Shown piece by piece: positions 56,325-64,000 of a stretch of DNA of 64,000 nucleotides (position 1 is the first letter of the stretch; each line of letters opens with the position of its first letter). The stretch spans positions 2,661,754-2,725,753 of the forward strand of contig OZ024792.1 of the NCBI GenBank assembly GCA_964017065.1, read 5' to 3'. The translations under genes were made by a program, and so were the position numbers. Below the pieces are notes generated by a model, which saw only the letters and a list, made by a program, of their open reading frames with translations, searched no databases and was not told the origin of the DNA. Source of the stretch: Haliclona indistincta (taxonomy: Eukaryota; Porifera; Demospongiae; Haplosclerida; Chalinidae).

Positions 56325-57682
56325 TATACAGGGTATACTGCATCTTGCATTGTCAATGGATAAAAAGTGTGTGCATGCTTTCGTGTTGGCGATTAGCTGA
56401 TATGCTAAATAATTATAGATAAAGTACTCTCTGGGAATAGTTTCAAATGGACATGCAATTCTGCTGTTGTCTATTTGAAACCAACACTGTATGCCTTTCT
56501 TTTTATTTAATATTTTCGCCTCCGGTTTGTGGTGATAAAACATCGTGTGATAATTAGACAATGGAACCGCATTTGGCAAGCAATATCCTTGTGCTATGGC
56601 TGTAACTGTGAAGTGATCTCACTGATAACATGAAAACCTACACTTGTACTGTATGGCATGCTTCTATCTAAACATCAGAGGTACCGCTGGTCCCTTGAAT
56701 CACGTACATGATTATGAGACCCTCTCACTCATCAGGTCTCTCAATAAAGCATGTATATTGCATCGTCTAGTTTAGTACAAAGTACATGTACATGCACTAG
56801 TCAGCTTCCTTAGTCCCATGCTGGTTAGAAATGGGGATAAGCAACATTGAGTAGAGATTGTTGGTTACGTTCATTATAGGCGATAACGGATAACTTTGTT
56901 AGCTTATCGTTACCACAGTGTTGCTTGTGTTAAGATATAATTATTAGCTGTGACAGTTAGTGGTAATGTTATGATTGCCCACATTGGTTTGATCATAAAT
57001 ATTGTAGTAGCTTACTAGGAATACATGATGCACTCTACCACAATTATTCGTGTTCGACACATTATAGTGCCAAAATTCACACATACAGTGCAGAATGACA
57101 AGTTGACAATGATTTGATGTATTGCTTGTTGAACAAGCGTATGAGTGTCCTCGACAATATTTTGTGTTGTTGAGCTGGTTTTGTCATTTATTATGAAATC
57201 ACTTCACTGTAACTGTGTACTAAGCTAGTGTGTGTGTTATTGCTGCATTGCGGTTTAGTTAGTGCATTTCGTTGCTATGATACGCACCACTATATGGTAA
57301 ACACTACCATAATAATTATCCTACCGACATACAATAAGATCAATACTGTGTGAAAGAAGAAACCGTAATTGTAGCGGAAGAAGCAATAAATTTTATTAGG
57401 CTGGTTCATCACGTTAGCATGGTTTTCACATTCAAGTAATCTCTATGTGTGATAAAATGTAGTGAGAAACATTGGTAGATATGCTATTTGAACTCAGTAA
57501 GCTGCCGGTGCAACATTGATTGTGCTATGGCATTAATTTTGATGGTAAGCTGCTTCAAAGACAATCATGTTTTACTGTTAGCACTGTCGAATTAGAGGAA
57601 AAAAACAAGTTTGAGCAAAAATGACTAGCTATGCATAACAAGTGATACTTTGGAAAAGTGATGCAGCAAGGTCAGTGAATGT

Positions 57683-57770
57683 AATGGTCACTAACCAAAG
57701 GTCACTGACCAAAGGTTACTGACCAAAGGTCACTGACCAAAGGTTACTGACCAAAGGTCACTGACCATTA
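57683..57770. repeat. 14-bp minisatellite GGTCACTGACCAAA, unit 2
   Basis: About six copies of GGT(C/T)ACTGACCAAA in tandem. Unit 3 has about three (62818-62856). Unit 1 has essentially one degenerate copy near 51928. Each monomer contains the palindromic GGTCACTGACC. Confidence 0.85.
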
Positions 57771-60370
57771 AATTTGAACAGTTTAGCTAAAATATAATGT
57801 TTTCTTTCTGCACAAATTCAGTAATAGATTAGACCTAGGTAGCTGTTACTTCGAGAGTACATCAAGCCAACAATTAATTATATATTTTTGGGATATATTG
57901 AAGGCTGCATAGTGCAGTTGATTGTTTGATCTTCCATACTTCCACATTGGGTTCTGTATCACTTGTACAAGAATACTTTAACTTAACTTCTAAGGCTCAC
58001 TAACAGCTAGGCAACGTTAAGTTGTTAAAAAATGAGACAGCAAGACCGGTATTATTAATGGCCGTTAAATTTGAGCAGTTTTGTTTGCTATACCAAAATA
58101 ATAGTATTTCTGATATTAATTTATTCTACCTGCACAAATGTACATACAAAGTTTATACAAGGTGTTGAGATTGGTTCAACTGTATCATCTATGCAACAGT
58201 CAAATGGTAAAGGGCCACATATTCCATACCAAAACAGGGATACATAGTATCTTGCAAGAAGTCAATCTCTTTGTCCAGCCAATAATTTATAGCCATATTA
58301 ACCATTTTTGAAGGAACAATTCAAATGAACAATTCAAATGTATGCTATGCGAACTTCCTGTAAACTTTTAGTTTGACGGTCTCAGCAATTATTTTCCAGA
58401 AAGTTTAAAGCTTTTGACAATTATTTACCGGCTCAGCGTACCCGGAACAATCAGTCCATATTAGTATGCTAGCTGGTTTTTAATTGATGACTACCAAGAA
58501 CCACTCACTTCTGTTACTACTTGATGAGTGTATGTATGTACTGAATTCCTGATGTGTATTGTACTATTAGTTGAAGCTACTGCACCTTTTCTAGTTTCTC
58601 AAGTATGAATGACGAAACCACAAAATAGGTAATCCTACCAACAGCAAACAGGAAATATTTGTTTTCTTTTAAAAATGTGTCATTTAGATAAATTATACAG
58701 ATTACATTCTCGTGCAGTATGCTGAGTTGTATGCACTTTTGTAAAAGCATAACCATAACAGTTAGAAGATTGTACATAAAACTGTATTCATAATCAGTTT
58801 ATGATATTGAGCTGCTCAACTGATATTATTCTCACCTCATGCATGCATTATATTTAATTTTTATCAGTGCCAAACCAAACCGCATGCTTGCAACAACTAC
58901 ACAGTGCTGAGCAAAGTAGTATTGTGATTTTCCCCACTTGTTTGATCATATAATCATACTAGGAAATGGAATAATGTTCACACCAAAAATAAATATCAAC
59001 ATGACTCTAGTGTTGTGCCAAAATTGCAGATGCAGTGCAGAATTGACAAGTTGGCAAGTATGCTTGACTAAGTGTGTGCTTGTGCTGGTACAGTTTTGGT
59101 TAAGTTTTGTTGATCTGTATTATTATGAAATCACTTCACTGTAACTAAGCTAGTGTGTGTGTTATTGCAGCATTGCGGTTTAGTTAGTGCATTTTCACCG
59201 TTACCATGATACAAATCATTTATACCACAATGTGGTAAACACCATGATAATAATTAACCCTCAGTGCATGCGTGAGGGTTACGGTACTTGCTCTTTATAA
59301 CATATTGACAATAAGATTCCCTCTTTCAACTGAATAGTGTGTGCAAGAAGAAACCATAATTCAAACAATTTATCTGCTTGGATGATTTTGCAAGTTTGCA
59401 CAGTTTTTACATTTCAGTAAACAACGTGATCACAAAAACATGTGCCTTTGCCATTCCTTTGTTTGAGCAAGAACAACTACCACTACAATGACTATAAGGT
59501 ATTATAATAAACAAATTCAGCTATGCATAACAGATTTTCTGTTTTCATGAGAGTCCTATTTTTTGGCGTATTTCTATGTCAAAAATGGTAGCACATGACT
59601 TGTTTCTTCTCAACTGCCAAGCTTTGCAACCAGTTATCAGATTGATGGCATGTTATTACTTTGAGGATACGTACAAACTTACAATTATAATATTTGACCT
59701 TTGTGCACTTGTCATGGTTGTCAGAGTAAAGTGTCCTTTAATAATTATACTGTGTGTTTAAAACTATCAATCGAAAAGTAGTGAATGCTGTATGTACAAC
59801 ATGCTCAGGCATAAGTACAGTTGAACGTCCACACTTTACACACTATGGATTCTGCATCACTCATAGTTAACCCCATTTCTAGGACGCACCGGTAACTAGG
59901 CAACAGTTGAAGTTGTCAAAATAATGTTTTACAGTATATAAAGTGTGTTTTTATATACCACACGTTTCTGTATAGTATTTGCGCACAAAATTTGTGCAAT
60001 CTGGAATCACTGTGGATGCAGCCATTCCTAACAATTTTGTAATTAGTTCAACCATGCATTTTGTGCGGCTCTAATGCAGCTGCTCATAGATGGTATCGAT
60101 AATGCATAAATTTCCTCCACCGATACATCAGGAAACGAAACTTTTTTGCTGTGTACAACTATCTTTTACAGTAGTTGTTAGAGTAAGTTATGTAACAAAG
60201 GAACAATCATGCAGTGCTATGTATGACATCAGCTGTTTAGATAATTGATCAGACTACCAAGAACCACTTGCACTATGCCAGCTATGCATAGCTGTTACAA
60301 CTTGATGAGCAAGAAATAGCAAATCTTGATGAAACAGTCACAATTTTTACAGTGTTTTTCACAAAACTGA

Positions 60371-60669
<299 letters not shown>

Positions 60670-61410
60670 TTCGATCGTCATGATAGCAAAAATAACACCA
60701 GTAAACTCATCTCATCTTATATGTACTGTACACTGTAAGTTATTTTGAAAAATACTTCGTGGATCTCAAATATTTCAGACAATTCCAAGCGGTGGCGTAG
60801 CTGCTAAGTCAGTATACTGTGTAGCCACTTTCTTCTCCCAACAATATGGACTAAGGTCTGTGTTTCTGTATAGGTTGACAAGCTCCCCTAGTCTTTTAGT
60901 AAGTTTTACATGCTGCATGGGTGGGTGTCGTATAGAAGCATGGCTGTGTTCAACTATGCATAAGACACTGTGAGAAAGTACCACTTTGGCGATAGATATG
61001 AATACTGTAGAACTGCCGCAACTCAGAGCAAAAGGTCTAACAATGAAACCAGAAACCCGTCAGTGCACACAGCATGTAACAAAGGAACAATGATGCGGTG
61101 CAAGATTTTGTTATAGTGAATATTCTGGGTTGTGTATGACATCAGTATGGTGAGTAATACTACCAGGAATGTTGACTAAAATTATGAGTCATGTGTTATG
61201 TTCAATTGAGCCAGGCCTTTTTCTTTTGAAAAATTATTAATACACATTATAGCGCACTTTCAAAAGATGCTTGCACTACAGTTTGGTGAGTTGGTGTGTA
61301 CAAGATCATTAAATTGTTGTCTTCAGAATGTTTGTCACGATCTTAATCACTTGATGTGATGGTACACTGCACTGAGTATGAAGCAGCCTATGCTGAGTGA
61401 TATACAGGGT

Positions 61411-61473
61411 TAGCCTCGTACCCAGGTGCTTGTGAGGAGCTCCACCCTCTTCTAGTGCCTGGGTACGAGGCTA
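61411..61473. repeat. 63-bp hairpin, unit 3
   Basis: The paralogue of the hairpins at 44456 and 56258, with the same arms and a loop with substitutions. Confidence 0.85.
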
Positions 61474-64000
61474 TATACAGGGTATACTGCATCTTGCATT
61501 GTCAATGGATAAAAAGTGTGTGCATGCTTTCGTGTTGACGATTTGCTGATATGCTAAATACTAAATAGTTATAGATAAAGTACTCTCTGGGAATAGTTTC
61601 AAATGAACATGCAATTCTGCTGTTGTCTATTTGAAACAAACACTGCCTCTATTTAATATTTTCGCCTAGGTTTGTGATGAAAAAACATCGTCTGATAATT
61701 AGACAATGGAACCGCATGTGGCAAGCAATATCCTTGTGCTATGGCTGTAACTGTGAAGTGATCTCACTGATAACATGAAAACCTACACTGGTGCAGTATG
61801 GCATGCTTCTATCTAAACATCAGAGATACCGCTGGTCCCTTGAATCACGTACACAATTATGAGACCTTCTCACTCATCAGGTCTCTCAATAAAGCATGTA
61901 TATTGCATCTTCTAGTTTAGTACAAAGTACATGTACATGCACTAGTGAGCTTCCTTATTCACATGCTGGTTAGAAATGGGGATAAGCAACATTGAGTAGA
62001 GATTGTTGGTTACGTTCATTATAGGCGATAGCGGATAACTTGGTTAGCTTATCGTTACCACAGTGTTGCTTGTGTTAAGATATATTAGCTGTGACAGTTA
62101 GTGGTAATGGTGTGATTGCCCACATTGGTTTGATCATAAATATTGTAGTAGCTTACTAGGAATACATGATGCACTCTACCACAATTATTCATGTTCGACA
62201 CATTATAGTGCCAAAATTCACACATACAGTGCAGAATGACAAGTTGACAATTATTTGATGTATTGCTTGTTGTCTAATGCTTACCTTTATTGAACAAGTG
62301 TATGAGTGTCCTGGACAGTATTTTGTGCTGTTGAGCTGTTTGTCATTTATTATGAAATCACTTCACTGTAACTGTGTACTAAGCTAGTGTGTGTGTTATT
62401 GCAGCATTGCGGTTTAGTTAGTGCATTCCGTTGCTATGATACGCACCACTATGTGGTAAACACTATGATAGTATCCTACCAACATACAATAAGATCAATA
62501 CTGTGTGAAAGAAGAAACCATAATTGTAGCGGAAGAAGCAATAAATTTTATTGGTTTATCAAGTTACCAAGGTTTTCACATTCAAGTAATCTCTATGTGT
62601 GACTAAAATGTAGTGAGAAACATTGGTAGATATGCTATTCGAACTCAGAAAGATGTCGGTGCAACATTGATTGTGCTATGGTATTAATTTTGATGGTAAG
62701 CTGCTTCAAAGACAATCATGTTTTACTGTTAGCACTGTCGAATTAGAGAAAAAAACAAGTTTGAGCAAAAGTGACTAGCTATGCATAACAAGTGAAAAGT
62801 GAGTCAGTGAATCTAATGGTCACTGACCAAAGGTCACTGAGCAAGGTCACTGACCATCAAATTAGCTAAAACATAATGTTTTCTTTCTGCACAAATTCAG
62901 TAAAAGATTTAACCTAGGTAGCTGTTACTTCGAGAGTACATCAAGCCAACGATTTATATATTTTCGATTTGTGATTCACAAATCCAATTGAAGGGCAATG
63001 AATAATTATGACATGCTCATGCATCAGTGCAGTTGATTGTTTGAGCTTCCATACTTGAACATTGGATTCTGTATCACTTGTACAAAAATACTTAACTAAG
63101 GCACACCAACAGCTAGGCAACGTTAAGTTGTTATTAAAAAGTGAGACAGCAAGACTGGTATTAATAATGGCCGTTACATTTGAGCAGTTTTGTTTGCTAT
63201 ACCAAAATAATACAACATGTAGTATTTCTGATATTAATATTCAAATGCACATACAAAGTTGTGATTGGTTCAATTATATCAATTATATCATCTATGCAAC
63301 AGCTAAGCTGGTCAAATACTAAAGTGCCACATATTCATAGCAAAACAAGGATAGTATCTTGCAAAAGCAATTCTCTTTGTCCAGCCAATAATATAGCCAT
63401 ATTAACAGTAAACATTTTTTGAAAGAACAATTCAAATAAGACAAATTCCAAACTTATAATAAATGAACTATTATGTATGCTATGCGATTTTTCTGTAAAC
63501 TTTTAGTTGGACGGTCTCAGCAATTATTTTCCAGAAATTTTAAAGTTTTGACAATTTATAAAACCTGTCAGCATACCCGGAACAATCAGTCCATCTTAGT
63601 ATGGTAGCTGGTTTTTAATTGATATTACCAAGAACCACTCACTTCTGTTACACCTTGATGAGTGTATGTACCAATTGTACTGATTGTACTATTAGTTTCT
63701 CAAATATTAATGATGAAATCACAAAATAGGAAATCCTACCAACAGCAAGCAAGAAATATTTGTTTTCTTAAAGCATTTGTGATAAATTATACAGATTACA
63801 TAGTCGTGCAGTATGCTGAGTTGTATTGCACTTTGTAAAAGTATAACCATAACAGTTAGAAACTTGTACATAAAAACGTATGATATTGAGCCTCTATGGT
63901 TTGCTTAACTGATATTATTCTCATGTATTTATAATTATATAGTTGCAAACCGCATGCGGGCCACAACTACACTAATTGTAGTATTGCGATAGTATTGTGA

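Overview
The window is animal nuclear DNA: AT-rich, with compact genes, many introns of roughly 40-400 bp with GT..AG ends, and a gene set typical of metazoans (NEDD4, a KSR-like pseudokinase, CRTC, Churchill, TBC1D7, PSMC3). The very compact spacing and short introns suggest an early-branching animal such as a demosponge. That placement is an inference; the sequence alone does not name a species. I joined exons by hand from splice signals and reading-frame continuity. The complete gene models below all close in frame.

Layout. 59-1798 (+): 3' part of a Treslin/TICRR-like gene. 2468-16794 (+): a full NEDD4 C2-WW-HECT ubiquitin ligase in 29 exons, with CT microsatellites, a GTGA tandem array and a dead non-LTR retroelement fragment in its introns. 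17909-19726 (-): a short KSR-like pseudokinase. 20306-29155 (-): a CREB-regulated transcription coactivator (CRTC) in eight exons, with a 1.4 kb pyrimidine-rich minisatellite against one acceptor. 29632-30625 (+): NR2C2AP. 30852-37498 (-): Churchill (CHURC1), split in its second coding exon by a 6,063-bp DNA transposon. 37556-38790 (+): TBC1D7, head-to-head with CHURC1. 38864-39829 (-): a single-exon gene I do not recognise. 40154-43671 (+): PSMC3/Rpt5, with an antisense tRNA-Asp in one intron.

From about 43390 to the window end, the 3' end of PSMC3 plus about 5 kb of downstream DNA is repeated in tandem (unit 1 about 43390-55198, unit 2 about 55199-60380, unit 3 from about 60381). The PSMC3 exon copies in units 2 and 3 are broken. 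Unit 1 carries a second copy of the 6,063-bp transposon and a 591-bp piggyBac-like MITE, and units 2 and 3 preserve the matching empty sites.

The most unusual element is the transposon. Both copies are 6,063 bp, make perfect 9-bp target duplications, have terminal inverted repeats of about 58 bp and encode a 12-exon, 947-aa protein with C2H2 fingers, a MULE-type transposase core and a SWIM zinc finger. This is a Mutator-like element that looks recently active. One copy breaks a conserved host gene. Functionally the host genes cover ubiquitin-proteasome turnover (NEDD4, PSMC3), Ras/Raf scaffolding (KSR-like), cAMP/SIK-responsive transcription (CRTC) and TSC/mTORC1 control (TBC1D7). They are neighbours, not an operon.
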